Notes: generated from the sequence alone by a model not told the origin. Shown: positions 11,802 to 23,079, counted from the stretch's first letter. The stretch: DNA of 64,000 nucleotides from Apium graveolens (GCF_009905375.1 NC_133656.1:232863111-232927110); one strand, 5' to 3'. Translations and numbers: made by a program.

Positions 11802-13506
11802 ATGGCGAGATCACGGAGAACAAGCAGTGTCCTTGAAGGAGGAACACCCGCGGGGACAACCCAAACGATTTCGTCAACCGTGGAGGTACCTCCACATTCA
11901 ACCTATGTCGTCACACAAGGAGGAGCCCAGGTAGGGGCAACTGAACCTCAACCTCAAGGGACGATTCCCCCGGCTCCTCAAGGTACGAATCCCCAACTTC
12001 AACAACTACATACACATGTGAATTCTCGACCCATTGGGTATGAGTATTCAACTGTTGTGACTACCAACCCCCCTTATGGGATGCCCCTTTACCCCGAGGT
12101 TGGAGGAAGTGGACATGCTGGACGGAGTGAAGCACGAGGGCGATCGCCCCCTACATACGAGGTTTGGCTCGTATCCCTGAGAATCAGGAATTTTCTGGTC
12201 CTTATACTGAGAGAGACTCCGAATCTTCGGATGATGAAGTGGCCCCAAGAAGGAGACATGCTGGCAAAGAGCCGATGGCTGATGGTAGCCAACGTCCTAG
12301 GAGCACCCAAGGGACGAATCCCCAAGAAGTGCAAGAAAGGATCAGGGTTCACGAGGCTGAGATTCAAAAGCTGAAGCGCGACTTGGAGGCGCACCAGACC
12401 ACCAGACCCCCACTACCTCCTAGGGGGAGAAATCCTCCTCCTATCATAGACCTGGATGGTCCAATACAGAGAAGGGATGTTGTCCCAAGCGCTGATCCAA
12501 GCAATCTTCTTCCCTTTGGAGATCCTGATGATCCTACTCCGCCATTTACTAAAGAGATAATGAATTCCCACATCTCAAGGAAGTTCAAGATGCCCACTAT
12601 CAAAGCTTATGATGGTACGGGAGATCCCGCTAATCATGTCAGGACATTCTCTAATGCACTGTTGTTGCAGCCCGTGAATGACGCTATTAAGTGTCAGACA
12701 TTTCCTCAAACCCTGTCGGGTATGGCTCAAAGATGGTATAGTCGTTTGCCCCCGAACTCTATTGGGTCCTTCAGAGAATTAATTCAGACTTTTATTAAGC
12801 AGTTCATCAGCGGGAGAGTGCATGAGAAAAGTTCAGCATCCCTCATGAGCATCGTACAGGGAGCGAAGGAATCCTTGAGAGAATACCTGAATCGTTTCAC
12901 AAAGGAGACTTTAAAAGTCCCACACCTTGATGACAAGGTAGCCATGATAGCACTGCAACAGGGAACTAGGGATGAATTCTTCAAGATGTCCTTGGCCAAG
13001 CGCCCCCTGAAAGCATGTTGCAGCTCCAAGATAGGGCCGAGAAGTACATCAAGGTGGAAGAGAGCATGAGAAAGACTGTAGTAAGCAACGAGCCCGTTGG
13101 AGGCAAGAAGCGGAAAACTGACCTGGAATATATCGCCAAGGACAAGTATCCTAGAACTGAGCAATACCCTGATTCAACCCATAAGAAGGGAGGGTCTGGA
13201 CAAAAGTTCACTGAATATGCTAAGTTGAATGCTCCCAGAAGCCAGATCTTGATGGAAATCGAGAAAGATCGAGATATTCGTTGGCCTAAACCCTTGAAGG
13301 CTGATCCTGCCAAGCTAGATAAGAGCAAATATTGCAGATTTCACAAGGATGCTGGTCATGACACCGATGAGTGTAGACAACTGAAAGATGAAATTGAGTT
13401 CCTCATTCGAAAAGGAAGATTGAACAAATACACTGGAGAAGGAGGGGATAGGAATAACAATGGAAGAAATAATTTTGAAAATCGTAGGAGGGACCACTAC
13501 GATTAG
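11802..13506 (+). pseudogene. gag: gag of element 1 (frameshifted)
   Basis: The reading starts at the ATG at 11802 and shifts frame near 12160 and again near 13005. The middle part has the retrotransposon Gag core, with motifs such as WYSRLPPNSIGSF, FIKQFISGR and LREYLNRFTKE. The C-terminal third carries the Tat-type modified zinc knuckle (YCRFHKDAGHDTDEC) and a basic, N/R-rich tail. A TAG at 13504-13506 separates gag from pol in the same frame; it may be a true gag terminator or a nonsense change. Known role: capsid/nucleocapsid for the virus-like particle in the cytoplasm. Confidence 0.88.
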
Positions 13507-13533
13507 GGGAGGAATCCTCATCCTAGAGGACCA

Positions 13534-14424
13534 GTGATAAATACAATCTTTGCAGGACCACGACCCCGAGGGCCTGTGATAAATACAATCTTTGGAGGAC
13601 CAACTGCTGCTAGATTATCCAAGAACTCCAGGAAAGCATATACTAAAGAGGTTATGCATATTGTTGGAGAAGCCCCGAAGAGGGCCAGGACAGGAGTAAC
13701 ATTGGATTTTGATGATTCTAACCTAGAGGGTGTGAAATTTCCTCATGACGACCCGTTGGTCATAACACCGATAATAGGAAACAGCCCGGTGAAGAGAGTC
13801 CTCGTAGATAATGATGCTTCAGTGGATATCTTTCTCCATGACACCTTTTTAAGGATGGGTTATAATGATTCTCAATTAACCCCGATCGATATGCCGATAT
13901 ATGGATTTGCTGGAGTAGAGTGCCCCGTGGAAGGGATAATCAAGTTGCCAACAACCATAGGTCAGGAACCAAGGCAAGCAACACAGATGTTGGACTTTGT
14001 GGTGGTGAAGGCTAGTTCGACTTACAACGCTATAATGGGAAGAACAGGGATACATGCCTTTAAGGCAGTCCCTTATTCCTACCATTCAGTAATGAAGTTT
14101 CCCACCCGAAATGGGATTGGAGAAGAAAGAGGAGATCAAAAAATGGCTAGAAGTTGCTATGTGGCATCACTGAGGGCAGATGGAGTTGGGGGGAAGGTTC
14201 TGCCTATTGAAGATCTGGATATTCGAGAGAATGATGAGAAGAGAGGGAAGCCAGCAGAAGACCTGGTCTCGGTTCCTTTAGCTCCCGAGGATCCTGAGAA
14301 GGTGACTTTCGTTGGAGCCACACTAGAGGAGCCCCTTAGAGGGAAGTTAGTGAAATTTTTGCACGAAAATAGTGATGTTTTTGCATGGTCAGCAGCTGAT
14401 ATGCCAGGAATAGACCCGAACTGA
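13534..14424 (+). pseudogene. pol: Aspartic protease region of element 1 pol
   Basis: It lies in the same frame as the end of gag. It opens with a tandem duplicate of a PRGPVINTIF unit. The protease active-site segment reads VLVDNDASVDIF where the family normally has DNGAS, so the Gly after the catalytic Asp-Asn is changed to Asp. The downstream YNAIMGRTGIHAF matches the second protease region. The segment ends in VFAWSAADMPGIDP, the usual entry to RT, where a one-base frameshift near 14421 creates a stop. Confidence 0.85.
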
Positions 14425-15665
14425 TTACTCACAAGCTAAATGTGGATCCAAATCAGAAGGCTGTGAAGCAAAAGAAAAGAAGTTTTGCTCCAGAAAGGCA
14501 AGAAGCTATAAAACAGGAAGTAGATAAGCTCTTAGAGGCTGGTTTCATCGATGAGATACAATTTCTATAATGGTTAGCAAACCCTGTAATGGTGAAGAAG
14601 GCCAATGGAAAATGGAGGATGTGTGTGGACTTCACTGATCTGAATGACGCATGCCCTAAGGACTGTTTCCCGTTGCCAAGGATAGATACTTTGATATATG
14701 CCACTGTTGGACATGAGATGCTAGGCTTCATGGATGGATTTAGTGGATACAATCAGATCAAAATGCACAATGACGATATTCCAAAGGTATCATTCATCAC
14801 TGACTTTGGTGTTTATTATTATCTTGTTATGACATTTGGTCTCAAGAATGCAGGAGCTACCTATCAAAGGTTGGTAAATAAAATTTTTAAGGAACTTATT
14901 GGCAAGACTATGGAAGTCTATGTTGATGACATGTTAGTCAAGAGTCTAGTAAAGACTGACCATATAACCCATTTGAGGGAAGCTTTTGAGGTCCTGAGAT
15001 ACCATAAGATGATGTTAAATCCTACGAAGTGTGCTTTCGGAGTAGGGTCTGGAAAATTTTTGGGTTTGATGGTCTCCAAGAGAGGAATCGAGCCCAATCC
15101 CGATAAAATAAAGGCAATCCTAGATATGGAACCACCAAAAACTATCAAAGATGTTCAGAAGCTCACTGGAAGGGTTGCTGCGTTGGGACGATTCATCTCC
15201 AAATTTGGGGACAAGTGCTTGACGTTCTTCAAGTCCTTAAAGAAGGTTAAGGATTTTGTATGGAGTGAGGAAAGCCAGAAGGCATTCGAGGAATTAAAGA
15301 AATATATGGCTCAGGCCCCATTGTTGGTCAAGCCAGCTTTGAATGAGGTTTTATACTTGTACTTGGCCGTTTCAGAGAGTGCCTTGAGCGCTGTGTTGGT
15401 CAAGGAGGAACTGAAAATCCAAAAACCCGTATATTATGTCAACAAAATTCTGCATGGAGCTGAGTTGAATTATTCAACTATTGAGAAGTTTGCTTTAGCC
15501 TTGGTAATGGCTTCGAGAAAGTTACGTCCTTACTTCCATGCTCATAAGATTGAGGTGCTAACAAACCAACCCCTGAGAAATATCATTCATAGTCCCAAGG
15601 CCAGTGAGAGGTTGATCAAGTGGGCAATAGAGCTGGGAGAATTTGACATCAAATATAAGTCATGA
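14425..15665 (+). pseudogene. pol: Reverse transcriptase-RNase H of element 1
   Basis: RT motifs in order: WLANPVMVKKANGKWRMCVD, DLNDACPKD, PLPRID, YNQIKM, FGLKNAGATYQRL, YVDDMLVKS (catalytic Asp pair), GKFLGLMVSKRGIE. The connection/first RNase H follows (LYLYLAVSESALSAVLV, YYVNKILHGAE). Nonsense codons lie at 14568-14570 (TAA) and 15663-15665 (TGA, a probable CpG C-to-T in an Arg codon). Known role: copies the RNA genome into DNA. Confidence 0.9.
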
Positions 15666-17513
15666 ACGGCAATAAAAGCCCAAACATTGGTTGACTTCAT
15701 GGTGGAATGTACCATACCCAACCAAGAAGTCGGGGGGCAGAAAGATACCATACCTCAAGACAAGGAAGTTGATAAGGGGGGCAAAGAAAAGGATGATAAG
15801 GACAAGGAATATTGGGTCCTCTATTTTGATGGAGCATCAAAAACAAATTCAAGTGGAGCATGCTTGGTTTTACAAAGCCCTGATGGGTTCTTGATTGAAT
15901 ATGCTATGAAGTTAGATTTCCCGACCACAAACAACGAGGCAGAATATGAAGCTCTGATAGCTGGCCTCGGCCTAGCAGGGACACTGAGAGTCAAGAACTT
16001 GAAGGTCTGTGGAGACTCGAAGTTGGTCATATCCCAGGTGAAGGGAGAATTTGAGGCAAGGGATGATACGATGGCTAAGTATGTCCGTCTAGTAAGGGCT
16101 GCGATGACCCAATTCGATGAATGTCATGTTGAGCACATTCCAAGGGAGGAAAATGCAGATGCCTTATCAAAGTTTGCTTCATCTGAGATAGAGGAAATTT
16201 TAGGAAGTGTATACATCCGCGTTTTGAATACACGGAGCATAGATGTTAAGCTTGTAGCCCCTATAGGTCTAGGGACGTCATGGATAGATCCCATTAAGAC
16301 CCATATTCATACTGTTTGGTTGCCAAATGATGCTACTGAAGCACGGAAGTTGGCTGTTCGAGCACTAAGATACTCCTTGATAGATGGGATTTTGTATAAA
16401 AGATCTTATATAATTCCTTACCTAAGATGTCTCAGGCCCGATGAGGCACGCTTGACTCTTGAAGAAGTGCATGAAGGTATCTGTGGGCAACACTTGGGGG
16501 GCAGAGCACTGGCTAATAAGATAATCCGTTTGGGCTTCTATTGGCCAGAAATGATGGCTGATGCCAAAGAGTATGTGAAGAAGTGTGACCGCTGTCAGAA
16601 GCATGCACATGTCGTTAGACAACCCCCCGAGATGGTGACCTCCATCAACTCACCTATCCCCTTTGCTATGTGGGGAATGGATATACTTGGGCCCTTCCCC
16701 ATGGCCACGCCACAAAGGAAGTTTGTGATTGTAGCCATTGATTATTTTACTAAGTGGATTGAAGCCAAGCCTTTAGCCAAAATCACAACTAAACAGGTTG
16801 CACAATTCCTGTGGGAAAATATCATGTGCCGATATGGAATTCCCCGCATCCTAGTCACTGACAATGGAACACAGTTCAACAATGAGGAGTTCAAGAAGTA
16901 TTGTGAGGATAATGAAATTGAGTTACGATTCAACTCTGTGGATCACCCACAAGCCAATGGGCAAGCGGAAGGGGCGAATCAAATAATCCTGGATGGACTA
17001 AAGAAGAGGATCGAGAAGTCGAGGAATAACTGGGTGGACGAAATACTCCCAATACTATGGGCCTATAGGACTACCTGTAGAGTCACGACTGGAGCAACCC
17101 CCTTCATGTTAGCATATGGGGCATAAGCATTTGTTCCTGTAGAGATATCACATCCCTCCTTCAGGATTCAAGCTTTCAATGCTGGAGAAAATGAGGAAGG
17201 GCAAAGGTTAGCCCTGGATCTAATTTATGAAGTACGAGATGAGGCACATGCGAAGATAGTGGAATATCAGAAAAAGGCTTCATTCTATTATAAGCTAAGG
17301 GTTAAGGAAAGGTTCTTCAAACAAGGTGACTTAGTCTTGAGGAAGGTGGAAGCTTCTGGTGTAGGGCATAAAGGGGAACTTGCCCCAAATTAGGAAGGGT
17401 CGTACAAGGTCAAGAGCGTTCAGGGTAGAGGAAGCTACAAGCTTGAGACTATGGATGGTTTTGAAATCCCGAGAACTTGGCATGCCCAAAACCTGAAGGT
17501 TTACTATGTGTAA
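15666..17513 (+). pseudogene. pol: Second RNase H and integrase of element 1
   Basis: The archaeal-type RNase H domain has its acidic residues in place: YFDGAS, NNEAEYEAL, CGDSKLV and ENADALS. Integrase follows with a His-His-Cys-Cys zinc region (HEGICGQHLGG, CDRCQKHAH) and a D,D-35-E core (GMDILGPFP, LVTDNGTQF, NGQAEGANQ). TAA at 17124-17126 and TAG at 17391-17393 break the C-terminal part. The frame then runs to a natural TAA at 17511-17513. No chromodomain is seen. The duplicated RNase H is the defining Tat-lineage trait. Confidence 0.92.
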
Positions 17514-17856
17514 AATAGTTAAAGCATGATTCTCACTTGTCGGAATGACAAGTAGGTTTAAAAGCACCTTGAAGTTTTGCTAGCTTAGGATTTTTATATA
17601 TTTGATAGGAGATATGTTTAGGTTTTGTCAGTGTTGAACCCATCTCATGTAAGGTATCAAGAATACCAAGTCATAATGAAAAGTATTCAGTTTGATTTAG
17701 CCTGCTGAATTGTTGTATTATGGGGGCAAAACCAAATCATGAATTTGAGTTCGGAAAAACTACGACAATATTTAGACAAAACAAATCAAAACATCCAAAG
17801 TCGATTACAAAATTCAAAAATGTCTGAAAAGAAAAATACATAATAATACAAAGAAG

Positions 17857-19905
17857 TCAGGCCCTAGAAGGCTCAGATTCTTCAGAGCCAGTGTCCGAAG
17901 TCTCCTCGGACATCTCTTGAGTTGGTCCCTCGGAAGTCTCTTCAGAACTCTCCGCAGAGGTCTCCTCAGAACTACCCTCAGACGCTTTGGATGCCTTAGG
18001 GGACGCTGGTTTTGGAGGCTCTTCCACCCTGGCCTTCTTTATAATTGGCTTGGCCTCTTCCTCAGAAGAAGATTCCTCCTCTTCAGAGCTGGATTCAGGC
18101 TCCTTCCTTTTTTGGCCTTGGCCCTGACTTCCTGATGGCGCTCTAACTGGAGACGCTGAAGGGTCATCCTTAATCAGATCGGCGAGCTTGTCAGCAACGC
18201 CCCCAAGTGATGGGACCCGCACCGGGCAAGGAAAGGAAGATTGTTCAAGAACCTCAGGAAACTCGTCCTGGATAATCTCTACAGCAGCGTCCCAGCCTTC
18301 TTTATAGCTGTCTGGATGAAGGAGGGCATTATGCTCTACCATTAAATCTTTAAATTCTTGTGTATCCATCCAGCCGTCAAAGGCCTTGTCCTTCTGGGCC
18401 TTAAGGATAACAATCTCAGCCCGGGCTGTTTCAAGATCGGAAGTTGAGGAGACAAGTTGGGCTTGAAGAGCCTCTATTCACTGTTTAGCCTCCTCCGGCT
18501 TCTTGTTTGTGTCTTCTAGGCCAACTTTCCAAGCCTTTGCTTGGTGAAGCGCCCCTTGAAAATGGACATTCGCCTACAAGAGATGAAGGGAAAGTGAGAA
18601 ACAAGAAAAATCATGATAAGAAACTGTGAATAACAAGAAGAAAAGGATGTACCGTCGCTAGGGCCTGAGCTCTGAAAAGTTAGTTAGCCTCCAAGTCCTG
18701 TTGAAGGACAAGGTCATGATAGTCTACGGGAGTAATAGACTGAATCGACCACTCCTTGGCTAGTTTTGTATTGCCAACGATCGAGTTCTTCCCCCGAATC
18801 CCCCAGGAAGGCTGGAAGAAGGCCCCCGATTTTTATTTTGTACGCAAGGGTTGGTTGGGGCCTTCCTCGTCTCCTTCCCTTGCCCGGAGAAGGAACTCTG
18901 GGAAGCGATCCCCAAGGCGCGGGTCCTTGAAGACCTTCCCGACTCTCTTCATCCTGGTCGTTTCCAGGTCTTTAGGCTTGGTAGCCTCTTCGATCTTCTC
19001 AGCAACTGCAACGAATAAGTAAAGTGAATTGAGAAAATAGTAAAGCAAAAAAGTATGAAAAACGAAGGCAACTGGAAAAAGGGAGAAAACGTACGTTTTT
19101 TGGGAACGGGAGAAAGGCCACGTTCCACAAGAATAGTCTCCCTGATTAAATCCCAAGAGTGGGATGCCCCATTATCCTGGGTAAGGAGGTTGAAGGCCCT
19201 GGTCTCCTTCTTAGATAAAACTATGTCATTCGGGCTCCCATCCACAGCTTGCCCAAATGACGAGCGAAAGAGGGTGCCCCAATCGCCGCCCTCCCAAAGG
19301 ACGTACAAAAACTCCTTCTTCCACCCCAAGTTATTGTCGGGGATGGACTTCCCATTCACTATGTGGGGAACAGTGGGGCGTTGGTTCAAAGAAACCCACC
19401 CCAGATTCTTGTCGGGGTTGTTCTTGAACTGAAAGATTTTTCTGAACACAGCAACCGAAGTAGGGACGTTGTGTTTGGCACATTGCGACAGGTAACAAAG
19501 AATTAGCCTCCAAGAGTTTGGAGGGAGTTGGCAAGGGCTGATGCCCACATCAGCTAGCAAAATAGGGATAAAAGGATGAAAGATGAGTCTGATACATGCC
19601 CTTAGAGTGTCCCTGTAGACGCATAGAGCATCTTTCTTCCATTAAAAGGCCCTGTCGGCCGGACCCGCAAGAACCAGCTTGAAGGGTTCCTTGATCTTGA
19701 AATAAGTACTCAACTTATCCAGCTCATTTGGATCCTGGAAGATACTGATGTGATCATGCGCATCCAGAAGTGCGTCAGACGGGTACTCGTCCCCTCGAGT
19801 GTTGATCATATCAATCAAGGAAGTGTACCTTGATCGAATGGAGAACTCATTAGACTTTTTGGCCACGTTCATCTTGGCCAAACGAGTCATTCTCTTATCT
19901 GCCAT
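17857..19905 (-). pseudogene. Antisense gene of element 1 (gypsy-type transposon-domain protein)
   Basis: Three exons fit on the minus strand with consistent phases: 19905-19095, 19005-18653 and 18573-17857 (627 codons in total). Exon 1 resembles the plant 'putative gypsy type transposon' family (Pfam Transposase_28): HPFIPILLADVGISP, QLPPNSWRLILCYLSQC, SVAVFRKIFQF. Exon 3 gives a coiled coil (TARAEIVILKAQKDKAFD), then a Ser/Glu-rich acidic tail with a basic NLS-like patch (KKAR). Stops at 19642-19644, 18833-18835, about 18679 and about 18474 break it. Known: Tat elements can carry extra ORFs between pol and the 3' LTR, often antisense; function unknown. The domain call was made by eye, not by a profile search. 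Confidence 0.75.
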
Positions 19906-20145
19906 ATGAAAAGGGCGTAAAATAAGACAATTTTAAACACAAACTGTGCAAAAACGAGCAAAAGAAAAGAAGAGGGAAAGGTATTTACCTGAATTAATGC
20001 TGCAAAAAGGGACTGGCTTGCTAAAAGAAGGCTTTGGGCCTCAAAAACTCCGACCTACAGTTATTTCTCTGAGATCTTAAAGAGAAGAAAAGAGAAAGAG
20101 AATTCACAAATAAGAAAGTGAGAAATGAGTGACCCTAGTCACTCC

Positions 20146-20153
20146 TTTATATA
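20146..20153 (-). promoter_or_regulatory. TATA box for the antisense gene of element 1
   Basis: The minus strand reads CTATATAAAGG around here, about 240 bp upstream of the antisense start codon. It indicates that the antisense gene has a promoter separate from the LTR. Confidence 0.55.
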
Positions 20154-20280
20154 GGCGGAAAAGGGAAGATGAAAGGGAAAAAAAGCCCATTAAACTGAAG
20201 GCCCAAAGGAAAAGCCCAAATTCTGGAATGTTCTAGAATATCTTTGGAGTTATTAAGTTCTGGAACCTTCCAGAGTATCT

Positions 20281-20940
20281 TCAATAATTCTTAAGGCCCA
20301 TCTCAAATCCAAACAGGACTTAGAGAAATAAAGGCCCAAGACGAGGCCCAAATCCAAAAAGGATATGGAAAAGTGAAGGCCCAAACGAGGCCCAAATCCA
20401 AAAAGGATTTGGAAAAGTGAAGGCTCAAACGAGGCCCAAGTCCAAATAGGATTTGGAAAAATAAGCCCAATAAAAGGCCCAATCCAAGTTGGATTAGGAA
20501 AATCCCAATAAAGACCATAGATCAGGATTGAGATCGAATTTGAGGTCGTGAATTCTGTTCGAATTCTTTCGAACAGGTGCCTGAAAAATGCCTGAACAGG
20601 TGCCTGGATCCAGGTCGAAACCCTGGTCGTGATTCCTAGTCGAAACATCACGAACAAGAGTCAAAAAAGGACAAATATTCGACCAAGATCTAGGTCGTGG
20701 GTTCGATTAGGATCCAGGTAGAAACCTTGGTCGTGATTCCTAGTAGAAACATCACGAGCAGGAATCAAACAAGGACATTAATTTCGACCAAAATCCAGGT
20801 CGAAGGATCGACTAGGATCCTGGTCGAAATCCAGATCGTGGATCCTAGTCGAAATTCTTCGACCATGATTAAAAGGCTGGCCCAAAATTCGACTAGGATC
20901 TAGGTCGAATTTTCGACTAGAATCCTGGTCGAAAAAGGGG
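20281..20940 (+). repeat. Two noncoding repeat arrays in the 3' part of element 1
   Basis: From 20281 to about 20512 a unit of roughly 50-60 bp recurs about four times (GGCCCAAATCCAAAAAGGAT-type, then GGAAAAGTGAAGG). From 20520 to 20940 short words (GGTCGAA, TTCGACTAGGATC, GATCCTGGTCGAAA) recur at irregular spacing on both strands. No coding potential fits the repeats. Confidence 0.7.
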
Positions 20941-21233
20941 TGAAAACTGGAAAAAGTTTCTGAAAAATCCAGAAAATTAAGGGGAAAATCCCAAAATTAA
21001 GGGAAAAATCCAGAAAATCAGGAAAAATCCAAAAGTAAGGGAAAATCCAGAAAATCAGGAAAAATCCCAGAATTAAGGGAAAAATCCAGAAAAATAAGGA
21101 AAAATCCCAGAATTCAGGGAAAATTCCTAGAAATTAAGGTAATTCCTAAATAATAGGGATTAAAAGCAAATCGTTGTGAATGTGTAGGTCGCTCCACACT
21201 TTACGCAAAACGATACCCTGCAAGGGAACGAAT
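20941..21233 (+). repeat. Shared noncoding block with hairpins, element 1 copy
   Basis: A run of GGGAAAATCCAGAAAATTAA-like repeats is followed by a structured tail (21169-21233). In the tail, ATCGTTGTG...TGTGTAGG can pair with CCACACTTTACGCAAAACGAT, and a second small stem follows (CCCT-GCA-AGGG). The same block is found in element 2 at about 61632-61956. Confidence 0.65.
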
Positions 21234-21270
21234 GAACTTAACTTCTGCGAAACTTAGTCACTGTTTCCCA

Positions 21271-21286
21271 AAAGTTGGGGGGCAAA
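21271..21286 (+). other. Polypurine tract of element 1
   Basis: AAAGTTGGGGGGCAAA directly precedes the 3' LTR and is the likely plus-strand primer site. Confidence 0.75.
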
Positions 21287-21866
21287 TTATGGGGAATAAA
21301 TGAATCCTGATTACATATTAATATTGCATTAATTACATATGATTTGAGCTACAAGGCCCAATAAAAAGATGTATGATATTCAGACAAAAAAGGTTAACAC
21401 ATTGATCAGGCCTGATGGACCAGATCAGGTCTGATGGAACAAAGAAGGCTCAAAACCTGGAAATTAACAAATTTCGTAATTAATTAATAAGGGAGAAAAG
21501 CATCTATTAAAATGAGTCCTAGTGGGATATAAATCCTTGTAGATTGGCCTCCAAGGAACCTCATGGGATAAGGAATCAGCTTCCTACTTCCTAGGACTCC
21601 AAATTCCATTCTAATTCAGGGACTTGCCCACCAAGTCTCCTAACCCAAGTCCAATTCAAGGACTCTCAACATCTATATAAAGGGTCTCACTCCACAAATC
21701 AGAACTACGTTTTTTGACTTGATCCTTGGTAATCAGCAAGGTACGTAGGCATCTTGTTAAGGCAGATTGAGTCACGAAACACAAGAGCAGTCAAACCGAG
21801 TCTCGAAGCTCACGTTCCTTAGTAATAAATACAACAATTATATATCTTAGTTTTTGATCCATAATA
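21287..21866 (+). repeat. 3' LTR of element 1
   Basis: It aligns end to end with the 5' LTR except for an 18-bp internal duplication and about 25 substitutions, which include both terminal dinucleotides (TG to TT, CA to TA). It is followed by ATCAT (21867-21871), the 3' target-duplication copy. Confidence 0.92.
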
Positions 21867-21920
21867 ATCATGTCATAGCACATGCATGTGATAGTTCAAA
21901 GACAATGAGTTTGTTTGGTT

Positions 21921-22232
21921 TGTTAGAATAATATAAGATCCTGGAAACGAAATTCTCTAACACCTTGAGATTTTAGAGTAACTGGTTCCTTGACATGGTA
22001 TCAGAGTTCAGGCTAACAGAGGACTCAGGTTCGATCCCTGCCACCCCCAACATTTCTCACAATTTATGAGGGACATGAATGACAAATTTATGCCCCAAAG
22101 ATGGGCGCCCGTGATCCACTCTTCGACCCATAAATGGACTTTCGAGTGAGGGGGAGTGTTAGAATAATATAAGATCCTGGAAAGGACCATTCTCTAACAC
22201 CTTGAGGTTTTAGAGTAACTGGTTCCTTGACA
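21921..22232 (+). mobile_element. TRIM (miniature LTR retrotransposon), 312 bp
   Basis: Two direct repeats, 21921-21995 (75 bp) and 22157-22232 (76 bp), start TGTTAGAATAATATAAG and end CCTTGACA (TG...CA). Immediately after the first lies TGGTATCAGAG (21996-22006), the classic initiator tRNA-Met primer site. A purine tract (GAGTGAGGGGGAG) precedes the second. The 5-bp target duplication TGGTT (21916-21920 and 22233-22237) is perfect. The internal part of about 160 bp has no coding capacity, though it contains GGTTCGATCCC, a pol III B-box-like word. All hallmarks fit a terminal-repeat retrotransposon in miniature. Confidence 0.9.
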
Positions 22233-22237
22233 TGGTT

Positions 22238-22864
22238 ATTCCGTGGGGCTTATTTCCTCATAAGTTCATTATAATTTATTGACCGGTATTTGTCTGCCTA
22301 ATTTATAAGTCGAATTTACAATTTATAAGCTGATAAGTTTAGTATTAGTAACGACGTATTTTTTTCTCAACTTATTTTGATTTTTTATTTTTTTATTAAC
22401 TTTGGTTTTAATATATATATTTTTTAATGTCCATCTAACTTAAAATTCACGAATTAAGATAATTATATTTAAAAATTATTTATTTTAATTCATTTAAGTA
22501 AAAGAAAATTATGATTTTTAAGTAAAATTATTCAAATATTTAGATAATTTATAAACATTCATGTAATTATCACTTATAAGTTACTTCTTCATTTTAAATT
22601 ATAACTTACTTATTTTAAGCTATGCCCGGCCGGAAGTGCATAGTCACTGCCCGGGTTACGTATGTGTGTCTATGAGATCGACGAGGACGTCGATCCTATA
22701 AGAGGGGTTGTTTGTAACATCCCACATCGATAAGAATAAGAGTATTTAGAGCTTTATAAATACAAATTAACAACTAATGTGTATTAATCGCTAGTTTTTT
22801 CGGACTGATCCGTGGTGGGTTGTCGGGTCCGGTGCGCATTCGGTTGTAAGCTTGCGTGTTATAG
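22238..22864. other. Intergenic with decayed repeats
   Basis: 22262-22622 is a partial copy of the repeat also seen at 28450-28870 (TTATAAGTCGAATTTAC, ACGTATTTTTT-CTCAACTTAT). At about 22670-22700 there is a short palindrome (GATCGACGAGGACGTCGATC), followed by TGTAACATCCCACATCG, which resembles the start of another LTR. No gene was seen. Confidence 0.45.
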
Positions 22865-23079
22865 TAAGAGATTATTTTTTCTAGATCAAGAAAATTTCTT
22901 ATTTTTTCCAATTTTTTAATAAGTAACACAGTCAAACACAATTTTATATTTTAATAAAATCCATATAATGTATTTCTATATATATTTATAAATTAATAAA
23001 TTATAATTAATCAATATTAATATTTGTTAAATATTATAGGTCATGTCATAGAACATTCATGTGATAGTTCAAAGACAAT
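22865..23079 (+). repeat. Duplicate of the element 1 target, empty site
   Basis: It aligns with 11023-11204 joined to 21867-21906. At the point where the other copy is interrupted, this copy reads GGTCATGTCATAG without any insertion. It therefore documents the pre-insertion site of element 1. Confidence 0.8.

Larger units (their letters stand above)
11205..21866 (+). mobile_element. Ty3/gypsy LTR retrotransposon, Tat lineage, complete but defective (element 1)
   Basis: The element is about 10.7 kb with LTRs (562 and 580 bp), PBS, gag, PR, RT-RH, a second (archaeal-type) RNase H, integrase, an antisense gene, a long noncoding 3' region and a PPT. Target duplication is GTCAT/ATCAT. The extra RNase H after RT and the missing chromodomain mark the Tat branch of Ty3/gypsy; a sublineage such as Retand is likely but not proven. 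Gag-pol carries at least six in-frame stops and three frameshifts, so it cannot act autonomously. The LTRs differ at about 25 sites by eye (4-5%), suggesting insertion in the last few million years. Confidence 0.93.

Noticed and set aside
13504..13506. gag TAG as programmed readthrough
   Set aside because: The element has many other nonsense changes, so a single stop cannot be taken as programmed without intact copies.
12364..14432. Minus-strand open frames across gag and protease of element 1
   Set aside because: Antisense shadows without splice signals or domain resemblance, unlike the antisense gene at 17857-19905.
22028..22045. tRNA-like B-box (GGTTCGATCCC) as a tRNA gene or SINE
   Set aside because: No A-box or cloverleaf partner was seen; LTR, PBS, PPT and 5-bp target duplication show a TRIM.
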